Counted from the first letter of the stretch, positions 1-11,435 are shown. The stretch: DNA of 64,000 nt from Agrostemma githago (GCA_958450325.1 OY288257.1:35262647-35326646), one strand, 5' to 3'. Translations and numbers: made by a program. The notes: generated from the letters alone by a model not told the origin.

Positions 1-1609
1 TCTTGCAACTCAGAGCCGCTTAAACGGACGGTTGCTAGAATGAGTGGTTTTCAACCGGGTATGGACTACGATTTTCGAGCAAGCATGGGGTTTGATCTAA
101 ACTCCACACACTCGGGAGCCGATATGAGCTACCCCTCTTCTTCTTTGAACCAAAGCTATGACATGATGTCCCCCTACCATAATCAAGCTTCTTGGGGTAA
201 TCAAGACGGGTATGATCTTCAAGATTATGGAAATGGCTACCAACAAGTGAATGACTATCACTCCTACGATCATGGTGGCTATTACTCGAGTTATGATTGT
301 GAACCCACCATGTTCAATCAAGATTCACCATATGGAAGCCAATACCCCCAAGACCCACAATATTACCCTCCACCCCAACCACAATATGAACCCCATGACC
401 CACAATACTACCAATCACCCCAATCTTGCTACCAACAATATGATGCCCCACCCCTTGGGCATCATCAAGATTATCAAGGAGCTTTACAAGGCCCCAATGA
501 CCACCAATCGTCAAACTTGGAGTTTCATCAATCGATGCTTCAAATGCAAAGGAGCATCCAAGAAACGGCCATGCAATTGCGAAAACAACAAGAGGAATTA
601 ATGGCCCAAATTCGAAAGGGAAACGAAGCGAAGAATGCTCATTTAAATGCATTATCGGTTCAAGCCGTAATGTCTTTATCCCGAGCATCGTATTTAGATG
701 GAGGGTGCCCACTTGAGAAAGAGGAGCAACCGAATTACGAAGCCACCGATGTAGTTCCCTTTGATAGAGAGGTTTGCTTTGAAGAACCTCAACCGTCTAC
801 CCAAAAAGAGACAAATGAGGAGATGACCCTTGGTGAAGGCAACATTGGTGAGGAATTGGAGGAGGATGGTGAGTTGGATGATTTGGTGGAGTTTGTGAGG
901 TTGTTAGGTGAGATTGATAGCCTCGAGTTGCCCTTATGCGATAATGTGGATATGCATCAAGAGCCCCTAACTAGTGAACCGAGAGATGACTTGGAAGAGA
1001 TTGAAACCGCCGGTAGAAGTTTCGATTCTCCTCTCCAAGATGATGTGGGGCCGAGTGATGAAGATAGGGAACCACAACTTGAGGCAAGTGTGGGGGTGTG
1101 CAATGAAGAGATGAGGCCAAAACCGCTCTTTGTGCCTCGATTCTTGGAAGAGGTCGGTGAAGCTCGTAGGATGGATAGACCCCGGAGACAACTTTGAAGA
1201 TGATTTTGGGTCTTGGGATTCCTACTTCTTGCCTCCTCCTTGGAGGCCGTGGAGGTCGGTTAAGCTCGAGCGCTTCTTGGGCCTTCACTACGATGTCGGT
1301 AGCGCATTCGACTTGCTCCTCCATGCCCTTGAGGGCTATGGTTGAAGAATGGAGTCCACCATCCTCGGTTTGACGGAGTTCCTAAAGAACCGTCATGTTA
1401 TATATTCCCTTCCTCTTCTTTAGAGTACTTGTGCTTGTATTTGTATTTTATCTCTTGATTTTGGTAGTTTTGTGATATTCTTGTAATATTGGATTATTGA
1501 TGAGCGTTGTGAGGGAGAGAATTTGATGTTTTGTTTGAGTTTATTGTGATAGGTGAAGTGCATGTGATTCCTAGAAAGGAATGATTGACGATGGAGTTTG
1601 GTTTGCGAG
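1..1609 (+). mobile_element. Ty3/gypsy element G1, 3' part of internal region (left piece)
   Basis: This piece holds a gag-like ORF and its 3' trailer. The tail of the ORF and the following about 250 bp resemble, in reverse, the segment 6240 to about 6010, including a shared TTTGACGGAGTTCC block. It stops at 1609, where the CA end of a reversed LTR begins. The same element appears to resume near 6896-6900 and to end with the 3' LTR at 12522. Seen: the homology and the junction. Inferred: that the left and right pieces are one element split by the copy at 1610-6895. Confidence 0.65.
40..1197 (+). CDS. Gag-like ORF of gypsy element G1, Tyr/Gln/Pro-rich
   Basis: The ORF encodes 385 residues that probably form the C-terminal part of a retrotransposon Gag (structural) protein. 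Residues about 35-150 are low complexity and rich in Tyr, Gln, Pro, Asn and Asp, with repeated QYYP/PQYY-like motifs. Residues about 160-200 form a Gln/Met/Lys-rich amphipathic helix (MLQMQRSIQETAMQLRKQQE), as is common behind the zinc knuckle in plant Athila/Tat Gag proteins. The last third is very acidic (EELEEDGELDD). No CCHC knuckle or protease motif is seen, so the N-terminal Gag core is off-window or lost. After the stop a second frame (1130-1345) continues with similarity (AFDLLLHALEG) to the tail of the ORF at 6241-6879, which indicates a frameshift or deletion near 1190. The start is simply the first ATG in the frame. A retrotransposon origin is inferred from context. Confidence 0.55.
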   Translation: MSGFQPGMDYDFRASMGFDLNSTHSGADMSYPSSSLNQSYDMMSPYHNQASWGNQDGYDLQDYGNGYQQVNDYHSYDHGGYYSSYDCEPTMFNQDSPYGSQYPQDPQYYPPPQPQYEPHDPQYYQSPQSCYQQYDAPPLGHHQDYQGALQGPNDHQSSNLEFHQSMLQMQRSIQETAMQLRKQQEELMAQIRKGNEAKNAHLNALSVQAVMSLSRASYLDGGCPLEKEEQPNYEATDVVPFDREVCFEEPQPSTQKETNEEMTLGEGNIGEELEEDGELDDLVEFVRLLGEIDSLELPLCDNVDMHQEPLTSEPRDDLEEIETAGRSFDSPLQDDVGPSDEDREPQLEASVGVCNEEMRPKPLFVPRFLEEVGEARRMDRPRRQL

Positions 1610-2677
1610 TGATGGTAGGGATTTGCCGTGGGTCCTAACCGTCAATATTAAACCGACTATTCCTAGTGGGTAGCTAGGGCAAGTAGGGTCGATATCCACG
1701 GGGACGGTAGAGTAAGGTCTAGACTAGGTCCACTAAAAACTAGGCTAAGTCACACAAACGAACACAAAGAGAGCAATAAATGGTAAACTATGGTGGTGGA
1801 AGAGGTATGACTAAGCTAGTGATGAACTAGACTAAAACGAAGCTAAACAATACTAAAAAGACGATGACTAACTAAGACGATGGATCAAATAAGGAAAAGA
1901 AGTGGGGTAGGTCGGGTTCATAGAGGTAAAAGGGTAATTAGGGTGATCAAGGGTAAAGGTGTCTCCTAATCGCTAGAGTCGGTCCGGGCTCTCGCAACTT
2001 AGACCGATGTCAAGGTGAGCCCGGGCTCTCGCAACTTAGACTCTAGTCGGCACTCTCGTGACTATGACTATTATCAACATTTTCACAAAATAAACAATCA
2101 ATGAGAAGATGAATACAAGCATGGGAAGAATGGCCACTACAACTCACACAAGCATATCAACAAACACATAGAGTGCCTACAATGTGACTAACAACAAAGA
2201 CACAACCTTTTCCCCTTAATCAATCCTAATCATCCATAATCTACCCCTAATCCCCCTACTAACCCCACAAAGAAACTACTCACTCATTATCAATGAGAAA
2301 CTAACAATCATAAGAGAAAACAAGCTCATAAACCAAACATCCATTATGAACAATGAGAACAATGATAAGAACAATGTAAAAAGATTGAAACTAGAATGAA
2401 TAAACAAGGATTAGAGTAGAGAAGATTATACCAACAACACTATGATGAAAAAGATGAAAACTTGCATTAATGAGAAACCCAAATACAATCCCAAGGTTGT
2501 CAAGCTTGGAATAATCTTCAAGAATCCTCTTAATACAAGAACTAATTACAATGATTAACTAATAATCAACTAAGATTGAGGGAAGATTAAAGCTAATGAG
2601 TGAGAGTAAATCTAGGGTTTTGGAGGCTTAAAATAATGTAGGGTAAGATAAGATGTCTTAATATTACAAGAAGGGAG

Positions 2678-2686
2678 TATATATAT
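2678..2686 (-). promoter_or_regulatory. Putative TATA box of G1 LTR
   Basis: TATATATAT followed on the minus strand by ACTCCC. It lies about 50 bp downstream of the promoter-side palindrome array, at the same relative place as the TATA box of the other G1 LTR at 11436. Confidence 0.5.
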
Positions 2687-2737
2687 GGGTACAAGAATGA
2701 AGAAATTGAAAGGAAGCAATGCGGGTGAGCTGTAGCC

Positions 2738-2887
2738 CATCCCGACCGGGACGGATCTTCCCGATCGGGAAGGGTTCTGTCTTCCCGATCGGGAAGGATT
2801 CAACCCGACCGGGAACGACCCACAGTAGCACTCCTTAACGTGCATCCCTTCCCGATTGGGAAGGCCACCATCCCGACCGGGAAGGGT
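2738..2887. repeat. Palindrome array, CCCG-RY-CGGG type (promoter side)
   Basis: Six palindromic units such as TTCCCGATCGGGAA, TCCCGACCGGGA and TTCCCGATTGGGAA are separated by 5-40 bp of unrelated sequence. The outer CG dinucleotides are almost always kept while the central two bases vary. The array sits just upstream of the LTR TATA box on the minus strand. Confidence 0.9.
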
Positions 2888-3223
2888 CTTGTGTGCCTTC
2901 CTTTAATGCTCCTTGGTCCTTCCTTGCCTCTCATGGACTTCCCACCGATTCTCGGGGCTCGGGATCGGGTCTCGGAGGCTCGGGATTGGGTCCCAAGGTC
3001 TCGGGGTCGATTCCGAGGTCTCGAGTCATCGTTCCTTTATCTCGTTGGCTCCAAAATGTGTATGTATTGAGTCGGAATCGCTCCAACTCTTCCAATTCGG
3101 CCTCGGGAACCTGAAACGAACTAAAGGAGGCATAAGAAGCCCATGAATCGCTCCAAAGGAGCGATTTCACAAGGAAAAAGGGACCAAAACACAACAATTA
3201 GGCACTACAAACTACACTTATCA

Positions 3224-3238
3224 ACTCCCCCACACTTA
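3224..3238 (-). promoter_or_regulatory. Polypurine tract next to G1 3' LTR
   Basis: On the minus strand this reads TAAGTGTGGGGGAGT and directly precedes the TGATAAGTG start of the LTR. This is the usual position of the plus-strand primer in gypsy elements. A second copy of the GTGTGGGGGAG block lies at about 4978-4990. Confidence 0.65.
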
Positions 3239-5770
3239 ACCCTTACTCGCCCTCGAGTAAGCACATACTAACTGCTACACTAACCGAATGGGTATTAGCG
3301 CACCCTACGCCCCTTCAACTCACGCGAGTGCACTTAGAGGACAAGTGCACTCCGCAAGGCAAGTTAGGTCTTGCGACAAAACTGTGGATGCAACCGGACA
3401 CAAACACACAAACAAACGAACACACAAACAAACACATAGACGGTTGCACCCAAAACAAAAGAAATACCGCTTCCCTCAAAAAGCGGTGAATGAAACACCG
3501 GTTTAGGACTCGAGGTAAGTGACAACGTTCCCAAGCTAGCAATATAAACCAAGGTGGACTAAACCCTAATAGTATGACGATAAAGCAATAAAAACGTTGG
3601 TAACTTACCTAGGTCCTCCTAACTTTCTAAAAACGTACTACGGGACGATCGGCGGAGTGGAAAAGTGAAGAACCACGGTGTTAGTCGACACTGTAGGTAA
3701 GTGAGACCCCGCCCCCTTTAGCGTGAGCCAAGAGGGTCGTCCCGTGTCCAAGACCGCCTAACTAGTCCAAGTAAAAAGGTGGAAAACATGCAAAATGAGG
3801 GAAGACCGACTAATGCCGCTATCATCCTTCCTAGGGACTCGGTCCTTTGGTAGGCTCTTCACGGCAGAAGTCGGAAAAAGGCTTATTTTGAGAGGATTTC
3901 TTTTTGTGAGACGGGTTTTCTTTTGGCATTTTCTTTCCTTTTGACGTTTTTGCTTTGTTTGTTGCCATGCCATTTCTTTTTTTCTTCTTTTCTATTTTCT
4001 TTTTGGCTTTTGTGCCTTTTCTTTTTCTTCATTCTTTTCTTTCTTTCATTTTTTTTCTTTCGTTTTCTTTTCTTTGCCCTTTTGGCAAGATTTGGCATTT
4101 TTGGCATTACCTTATGTAACAAGAAAGAGAGAATTCAACAATTTGCAATCTTATTGTGTGTAAATGTGTGGGAGGTAGGTAAATGGGAGAGTCGGGGAGC
4201 GTCCTTCCCTTCAAACCCACAAAAAGGGGAAAACTTGGACTAATCAAGACAATCCTAAACGCGGTCACCTAGGGGACGAGACTCGGTAACCAAGGCCTTT
4301 TCACACCGTGGGTGGTCATAATGGTCAAAAGTGCAAATCCCGTAGTAAATTCCTAGTAAGCTAGGTGGACTCAAGGTAAAGGACCAACGAATTCATTGAT
4401 TTAAGGTCATTCTACTAGACTAAAGCCCAAGACTCGACTTATACTACTAGGAAGGGAAAAATAGACACTCACACCCTAGCCTCTAAACCGGGTTTTCGAA
4501 AACATTTACACACAAGACACACAACACACACAAAAATGAAGACACGACGAAAACAAACGAAAGAAAAAGAAACAAAAGTAAGAAACAAAAACAAAACAAA
4601 ACAAACACATACACAACACAAACACCACCCCAATCATCTAAACAAGTCTCCAAATCCACCACGACTTTACAAAGCTCCGCCCGAGCACACAACATCACAA
4701 CTTCTCCAAACTCCGCAAGAGGTAAAGAAGAGAAGGGATAAGATGTTACCGGGAGTCTTGAAAGCTCTCCAAAGCTAGCGGCGATTAAGCGACCTATAAG
4801 GAAAGGGAGAGGCAAAACACGCACACAACAAAACAAAAATACTACACAATGACACAAAAGGAAAATACACAAAAGAAAAATCTTTTTGATTTTTGTGAAA
4901 AATTTTCAAATTTTTAGGGTTTTTGAAGATTTTTTTCGGAAAACTATGAAAATAAAACTAACTATACTAGAATATCGCTCCCCCACACTTAAATCGAGCC
5001 ATGTCCTCATGCTCGATCGTAGGGTGCGGAGAGACAAAAGAAGAAGAAAAGAAACTACAAAAATAAAGCTAAAAAAAACAAAATTAAAGTGGACAAAAGG
5101 GTAGAAGGTGTCCGGCCGGGGTGTAATCAAGTCACCATGGGCCGAGACAAGAAAAAAGATATGGAAGGGGGAGGAAAATAAAAGTAAGGAAATAGAAGGA
5201 AATGGGAGGGGAGGGCTAGGTGTAATCAAGTCACCTAGCCCGGATTCCACCTAAATCCGACTAAATCCTCAAAAAAGAAAGTGAAAATCATGTAAAATTT
5301 GGATTTTTCGATTGACTCTCGACACAATCACGTCGTCGGGAGTCGGGAGCAACTACTACTGAGGCCTCGAAGGCCACCATGACATCAAGACACATAAGTT
5401 TATAGGGGAAGGGAATAAACAAAGGAAAACAAGCAACAACAAAAACGGAAAAGAGAGGATAGTTGCCATACCATGGTTAGCTACTCACTCTCTCCGTCGT
5501 CTCATGGATCAATAACGGCGCTTGCTTGTCTCCATCATCGCTTTTCCGCTTCATTCTTGATAAAACGCATGGTAGAGGTAGTAATGGTGTGAGGGTGGTG
5601 GGATTTGATGAGGATCATGGTTTAAAGTGAGGAGGAGGTGAGGTGAAGGTATGACAATGAAGTACATGGGACGATTGGTAGGGCTAGGGAGCGAGGGAGG
5701 TTGGGAGGGGGCATAAAACGGTTGGGTGGACTCGATTTGCGAAGAAGAATCACAAAGGGGGAGCGTAAAA
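3239..5770 (-). other. G1 3' non-coding region (reverse copy)
   Basis: About 2.5 kb between the protease ORF and the LTR. It holds a long pyrimidine-rich stretch on the plus strand (about 3950-4085) and a conserved GTGTGGGGGAGCGATATTC block (about 4970-4990). Open frames here encode low-complexity Lys/Arg or Phe/Leu runs and are not convincing genes. The matching region of the plus-strand copy is 7070-10900. I see no host gene. Confidence 0.55.
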
Positions 5771-5960
5771 CCTTCCCGGTCGGGAAGGTTGTTCCCGATC
5801 GGGTTTGCTCACCCTTCCCGGTCGGGAAGCCCTCATCCCGATCGGGATGAGCTCACAGTAAGCTCGAAATGTGGCGCGCTCTTCCCGATCGGGAAGGCAC
5901 CCTTCCCGATCGGGAAGCTTAACCCTTCCCGGTCGGGACGCCTCATCCCGGCCGGGATGG
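5771..5960. repeat. Palindrome array, CCCG-RY-CGGG type (internal)
   Basis: Eight units including TTCCCGGTCGGGAA, TTCCCGATCGGGAA (several), ATCCCGATCGGGAT and ATCCCGGCCGGGAT. It lies just downstream of the element's coding region on the minus strand and corresponds to the array at 6900-7068. Confidence 0.9.
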
Positions 5961-6240
5961 GTCTTCTTCGACCTCCACGATCCCAATAACTTGTTCCAAG
6001 CTTCAAAAACCCAATCCTCTCGCTCACAACCTAAGGTAAACCATAGCCAATCTCCTCTAGGAGCATATTCAATTCACCTATCAATCAACACTCAAACATG
6101 CATCAAACTCTCTCCCTCACAACGCTCGTCAATCAATCCAAATAACAAGAATTCACAAAAAAACCAATTAGCTACAAGAAAGAGATATATACAATGAGAC
6201 GGTTCTTGTGGAACTCCGTCAAACCAAGGTGGTACAATCT

Positions 6241-6879
6241 TCATTCTTTTTCAACAATACTCCAACCGGTTCCATCTCCATCAAGAGCACGTAAGAACAA
6301 GTCGAAGGCCCTTGAGAAGTCTTCAATCAAACACGTCATATAGCCGACCACATCCCAAGTCTCCTCATGGCCTTGCCTGGACGTCCCCGGGGCATCCCGC
6401 TCTTCCAAGTTCAACGGTTTGAACTTGTAATTTTGGTCCTTGGGGGTATACCCAAACGTCCACCGGCCATCATGTGGCCTCAAGGGAGGCTCATCTTCTT
6501 CCTTGCTTAGCAACTTGTTGTCAAGCCCATGATTCGGGCACTCATCTTCCTCCATATCGGAGTCGTCATCCTCAAGTACATAAGAGTACTCTTTCAAGCT
6601 TTGTCCCGATCCTTCTCCTAGATCGATGTCTTCCTTGGCATGGATCATATTACATGTCTCGGTCATAGGCGAAGGGTTGCCTTGGAGGTCAAACACTAAC
6701 TCCTCGTCGCCTAGTTGAAAAGTGATCCTACCCTTCTTCACATCGATCACGGCACCGGCGGTGTGTAAAAATGGGCGTCCAAGGATGATGGGAGTGTTAG
6801 CATCCTCCGGCATGTCAACCACAATGAAGTCGACCGGAATGAAGAACTTCCCTATTTGTACCGGCACATCCTCCAACAT
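6241..6879 (-). pseudogene. Gypsy aspartic-protease-region remnant ORF
   Basis: The 212-residue frame begins inside a retropepsin-like domain. Residues about 1-60 contain the plant gypsy signature LEDVPVQIGKFFIPVDFIV, followed by DMPEDANTPIILGRPFL (the ILGRPF block that follows the protease active site) and a beta-hairpin-like GRITFQLGDEELVF. The N-terminal active-site segment is missing: a stop lies 15 bp upstream in frame, and the homology ends at about 6895. Instead of reverse transcriptase, the frame runs into an acidic linker and a 3' tail (AFDLFLRALDGDG) resembling the end of the gag frame at 1130-1345. This G1 lineage therefore appears to lack pol and would be non-autonomous. In its normal role the enzyme cleaves Gag-Pol in virus-like particles. 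Confidence 0.75.
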
Positions 6880-6899
6880 TCCTAATGGCGGTTAAGAGA

Positions 6900-7068
6900 C
6901 TCATCCCGACCGGGAAGAGGGCTTCCCGACCGGGAAGGAGCCATCCCGATCGGGATGAAGGTGCCAGAAATCGGACTCACTGGAGTGCATTCCCGACCGG
7001 GACGAGAGCTTCCCGATCGGGAAGGGTTTATCAACCCGATCGGGACCATCCATCCCGACCGGGATGGT
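6900..7068. repeat. Palindrome array, CCCG-RY-CGGG type (internal)
   Basis: Seven units, for example ATCCCGACCGGGA, TTCCCGACCGGGAA, ATCCCGATCGGGAT and ATCCCGACCGGGAT. It begins exactly where the reversed copy ends, so the junction between the two inverted copies falls at a palindrome array. Confidence 0.9.
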
Positions 7069-7350
7069 GCCCTTTCTCCCTTTTGAGCCTTTTCTTAGGC
7101 GCTTGACTCCACCCATCCATTATACCCCCTCCCAACCTCCCTACTCCTCCTTGTTCCTATCATATGACTCATACACCTCACTTTACACCTAGATCCACAT
7201 CAAATCCCACCCCCCCCCCCACACACATTTACCACCTCTACCATGCGGTATTATCGAGCTTGAAGCGGGATAGCAACGATGAAGACAAGCTTTGTGCCTA
7301 TAATGATCATTGAGACGATGGAGCGAGTGAGTTACTAGCCGATTGGTTTG

Positions 7351-8684
7351 TGATGCGTGTCGTTTCTGCAATCAAAATTAAATTTATAAACACTACTAAC
7401 TCTACACTAGATAGGGTAAGTAGAGGTCGATCCCACAGAGACTGACGTTATTATCTTAGGAAATTTATTATTTAATAGTATAAATATATAAAGGGGGTTT
7501 TTTTTGTTGGTTTAAAAAATAATAATAAAAATAAAATAAAATAAAACATCACCATAAATAAATAATTAATCATAACAATATTCGAGACATGCAATATATG
7601 ATATAGTCGGGTTAATCATCGATTCAATTAATTAGACTCAAATAGATCGGTAATTATTTAATCCCTTGTAAGCAAGTAAATTAACAGTTTTATCTTTCTT
7701 ACTCGTTAAACTCCGTTAACCACGCAAGTTTAATCCTAACTAAATTATATCGACTCAACCATGTAAGCACGTATCAAGTCAATAAATTTAATCGCATTAA
7801 GAACACCAATCAATTGAATTATATAGAACCAGAAAGCTGCAATTAAATATAACTCAATTATCATACAAAATTCTAGTAGTTAAATTAGACCAGTAAGCTG
7901 CAACCTAATTTAAAACACTATTAATTTAACAATCGTCTCTTGTAAATAATCTAGGTGATCAGGCTAAATTAATAAACATGAAAACAACAGTCAAATCGTG
8001 AATTTCATACGAATATCAAAGTACTAATTAAACATTAAAACAATAACGTAATCTCATAGCTCAACAATAATCGGTACATCACATGTTCGAATAACTGAAA
8101 GATTAAACTAAAGAACTAATTAAACAATAAATAAACTAAATAAGATAGATAGATACAACCGTTAGATAAATTAGGAGTTGAATTAATCGCATCCCGCATT
8201 AAAATTTGACTGCATCCTAACTAACCTTGGCCGTGAAGGCCAAGGCTTTCGCCCTATTCCTAAATATGTGTTTTGTGGCTCCTTGTTCTCCTCTTTTTCC
8301 CCCCTTCCCCCTTACATTAAAGCCCTAATGCTTTCTTTTATAATGTTGATTTGGTCTTAATAAATTTATTCTTTCCTTAATTAATTGATCCTTCTTTCCT
8401 TTTTACACCAGATTTCCTTTTCTTATTTTTCCATAATGGCCGATGGTTTCAAGCTTGATTTAGACAGACCTGCAAACATACATACGATTTTAGTAGTCTC
8501 ACAAGTGGGTTATTACTAATTAAATAAAATATATATTAAAAACTCAATTTAGCACAAAAATATCAAAAGTTCAATAATAAACCCAACTTATATAAAATAA
8601 TCATTTTAACTCAAATAGTACGAAAGACGACATAAAAATAATAATATTAAAGGGGTAAAAATACGCATAAATATCAACTTATCA
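7351..8684 (-). mobile_element. Solo LTR with 5-bp target duplication GTTTG
   Basis: This 1334 bp sequence has TG...CA ends and is flanked by GTTTG on both sides (7346-7350 and 8685-8689). On the minus strand it begins TGATAAGTTGATATTTATG, a common plant gypsy LTR start, and ends ACACGCATCA. It has no coding capacity and is AT-rich. Removing it restores continuous similarity with the inverted G1 copy (CGAGTGAGT...GGTAACTATCC), which confirms the insertion. It is the product of LTR-LTR recombination. Confidence 0.85.
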
Positions 8685-8689
8685 GTTTG

Positions 8690-10900
8690 GGTAACTATCC
8701 TTGCTTTTCCGTCTTTTATTGCTTGTTTTCCTTTGTTTATTCCCTTCCCCTTGAGTCATGGTACCTTAGTGGCCTTCGAGGCCTTGATAGTGGTTGCTCC
8801 CGACTCTCGATGATGTGACTACATCGAGAGTCATTTTCAAAATCCAAATTTTACAAGTTTTTCACTCTTTCTTTTTGAGGATTTAGTCGGATTTAGGCGG
8901 AATCCGGGCTAGGTTACTTGATTACACCTAGCCCTCCCCTCCCATTTCCTTTTATTTCCTTCTTTTTATTTCTTCCCCAATCCATATCTCTTTCTCGTCT
9001 CGGCCCATGGTGACTTGACTACACCCCGGTCGGACACCTTCTACCTTTTCTTCACTTTATTTTTGATTTTTAGTTTTATTTTCGTAGTTTCTTTTTCTTT
9101 CTTTTGTCTCTCCGCACCCTACGATCGAGCATGAGGACATGGCTCGATTTAAGTGTGGGGGAGCGATATTCTAGCATAGTTAGTTTTATTTTCTTAGTTT
9201 TTTCGAAAAAAATCTTTAAAAAACCATAAAAATTTGAAAAATTTCACAAAAATCAAAAAGATTTTTCTTTTGTGTGTTTTCCCTTTGTGTCCTTGTGTCG
9301 TGTTTTTGTCGTATTGTGCGTGTTTGCCTCCCTCTTTCCTTATAGGTTGCTTAAATCACCAGTAGCTTTGGAGAGCTTTCAAGACTTCCGGTAACATCTT
9401 TATCCCTTCTTCTTCTTTATCTCTTGCGGAGTTTGGAGGAGATTGTGATGTTGTGTGCTCGGGTGGAGCTTTGTAAAGTTGTGGTTGATTTGGTGGCTTG
9501 TTTGGATGATCGGGGTGGTGTGTGTGTTGTTTATGTGTTCGTTTTGTTTTGTTTTTGTTTTGTTGCTTTTGCTTCTTTTTCTTTCGCTTTCGTCATGTCT
9601 TTGTTTTGTGTTGTGTTGTGTGTCTTGTGCGTAAACCGTTTTCGAAAACCCGGTTTAGAGGCTAGAGTGTGAGTGTCTATTTTCCCTTCCTAGTTGTATA
9701 AATCGAGTCTTGGACTTTAATCTAGTAGAATGACCCTAAATCAATGATTTCGTTGGTCTTTTACCTTGAGTCCACCTAGCTTACTAGGAATTTACTACGG
9801 GATTTGCACTTTTGACCATTATGACCACCCACGGTGTGAAAAGGCCTTGGTTACCGAGTCTCGTCCCTTAGGTGACCGTGTTTAGGATTGTTTGATTAGT
9901 CCAAGTTTTCCACTTTTTGTGGGTTTGAAGGGAAGGACGCTCCCCGACTCTCCCATTTCCCTACCTCCTACACATTCCCACACAATAAATTGCAAATTGT
10001 TGATTTCTACCTTTCTTGTTATACAATGAAAATGCCAAAAAGCGAAATCTTGCCAAAAAGGGCAAAGAAAAGAAAAGAAAGAAAAAAATGAAAGAAAGAA
10101 AAGAAATGAAGAAAAAGAAAAAAAAGGCACAAAAGCCAAAAAGAAAATAGAAAAGAAGAAAAAGAATGGCATGGCAAAACAAAGCAAAAATGCAAAAGAA
10201 AAAAAAAATGCCCAAAGAAAACCCGTCTCACAAAAAGAAATCCCCACAAAAATAAGTCTTTTTCCGTCTTTTGCCGTGAAGAGCCTACCAAAGGACCGAG
10301 TCCCGAGGAAGGATGATAGCGGCATTAGTCGGTCTTCCCTCATTTTGCATGTTTTCCACCGTTTTACTTGGACTAGTTAGGCGGTCTTGGACACGGGACG
10401 ACCCTCTTGGCTCACGCTAAAGGGGGCGGGGTCTCACTTACCTACAGTGTCGACTAACACCATGGTTCTTCACTTTTCCACTCCGCCGATCGTCCCGTAG
10501 TACGTTTTTAGAAGGTTAGAAGGACCTAGGTAAGTTACCAACGTTTTTGTTGCTTTATCGTCATACTATTAGGGTTTAGTCCACCTTGGTTTGTATTGCT
10601 AGCTTGGGAACGTTGTCATTTACCTCGAGTCCTAAACCGGAGTTTCATTCACCGCTTTTAGAGGGAAGCGGTATTTCTTTTGTTTTGGGTGCAACCATCT
10701 AGGTGTTTGTTTGTGTGTTTGTTTGTTTGTGTGCTTTGTGTCCGGTTGCATCCACAGTTTTGTCGCAAGACCCCACTTGCCTTGCGGAGTGCAGTTTTCC
10801 TCTAAGTGTACTCGCGTGAGTTGAAAGGGCGTTGGGTGCGCTAATTCCCATTCGGCTAGTGTAGTAGTAGTATGTGCTTACTCGAGGGCGAGTAAGGGCT
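8690..10900 (+). other. G1 3' non-coding region
   Basis: This is the inverted counterpart of 3239-5470. It includes a second polypurine-like block AAGTGTGGGGGAGCG (about 9149-9163) and a long purine-rich stretch (10020-10250) built from AAAGAAA and AAAGCC-like units. A short frame at 9424-9672 resembles one at 4483-4872 (minus) at the protein level, but the DNA is conserved as a whole and the frames are low complexity, so I do not call a gene. Confidence 0.5.
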
Positions 10901-10914
10901 AAGTGTGGGGGAGT
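10900..10914 (+). promoter_or_regulatory. Polypurine tract next to G1 3' LTR
   Basis: TAAGTGTGGGGGAGT directly before TGATAAGTG. It is the mirror of 3224-3238. Confidence 0.65.
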
Positions 10915-11253
10915 TGATAAGTGTCATTTGTAGTGCCTACTTCGTAGTGTTTTGGTCCCATTTTCCTTGTAGAATCGCTCCTTGGGAGCGGTTTAGGGGC
11001 TTCTTATGCTTCCTTTAGTTCGTTTCAGGTTCCCGAGACCGATTTGGAAGAGTTGGAGCGATTCCGACTCGATACATACACATTTTGGAGCCAACGAGAT
11101 AAAGGAACGATCACTCGATGCCTTGGAGTCGACCCCGAGACCTTGGGACCCAATCCTGAGCCTCTGAGACCCGATCCCGAGTCCCGAGAATCGGTGAGAA
11201 GCCCATAAGAACCAAGGAGGGACCAAAAAGATCTTAATGGAGGCCTACAAGGC

Positions 11254-11382
11254 TCATCCCGTTCGGGATGAGGTGCACAAACAAGGAGGCTACTGACCAG
11301 GGCCCGTCCCGATCGGGAGCATGGCTTCCCGACCGGGACCGACCCTGTCCCGACCGGGATCATCCCGTCTCGGCCGGGACGG
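11254..11382. repeat. Palindrome array, CCCG-RY-CGGG type (promoter side)
   Basis: Five units: ATCCCGTTCGGGAT, TCCCGATCGGGA, TTCCCGACCGGGA, TCCCGACCGGGAT and a TCTCGGCCGGGA variant. The array ends about 53 bp upstream of the TATA box. Confidence 0.9.
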
Positions 11383-11435
11383 CCTAGCTGTAACCCGCGC
11401 CTTGTTTTCTTTCTTCTCCCTTCCATTTGTAACCC

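Larger units (their letters stand above)
1610..3223 (-). repeat. G1 3' LTR (reverse copy)
   Basis: On the minus strand it begins TGATAAGTG after a polypurine tract and ends TACCATCA. The same termini bound the plus-strand LTR at 10915-12522. It contains a palindrome array (2738-2887), a TATA box (2678-2686) and three copies of a CTAAGTTGCGAGAGCC-like motif around 1975-2060. Confidence 0.7.
1610..6895 (-). mobile_element. G1 gypsy element, 5'-truncated copy in reverse orientation
   Basis: Read on the minus strand, this contains a protease-region ORF (6879-6241), about 3 kb of non-coding DNA (6240-3224), a polypurine tract and a 3' LTR (3223-1610). It is an inverted relative of 6900-12522: matching blocks appear in the same order, such as the GTGTGGGGGAG tract, the Ser-rich A/G tract and the palindrome arrays. 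The 5' LTR, gag and most of pro-pol are missing. The right edge lies in the protease coding region at about 6890-6900, directly against a palindrome array of the plus-strand copy. The 5 bp next to the LTR end are GCGAG (1605-1609); no matching duplication is seen on the other side, as expected for a truncated insertion. Confidence 0.65.

Noticed and set aside
3883..4243. Lys-rich and Phe-rich open frames opposite each other
   Set aside because: They arise from the purine/pyrimidine tract of the G1 non-coding region; low complexity and no domain.
5726..7116. Frames rich in SRSGR/PDREG/PIGK peptides
   Set aside because: These translate the CCCGATCGGG arrays on both strands; not proteins.
9882..10343. 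153-residue Phe-rich frame
   Set aside because: Shadow of the same purine tract in the other G1 copy.
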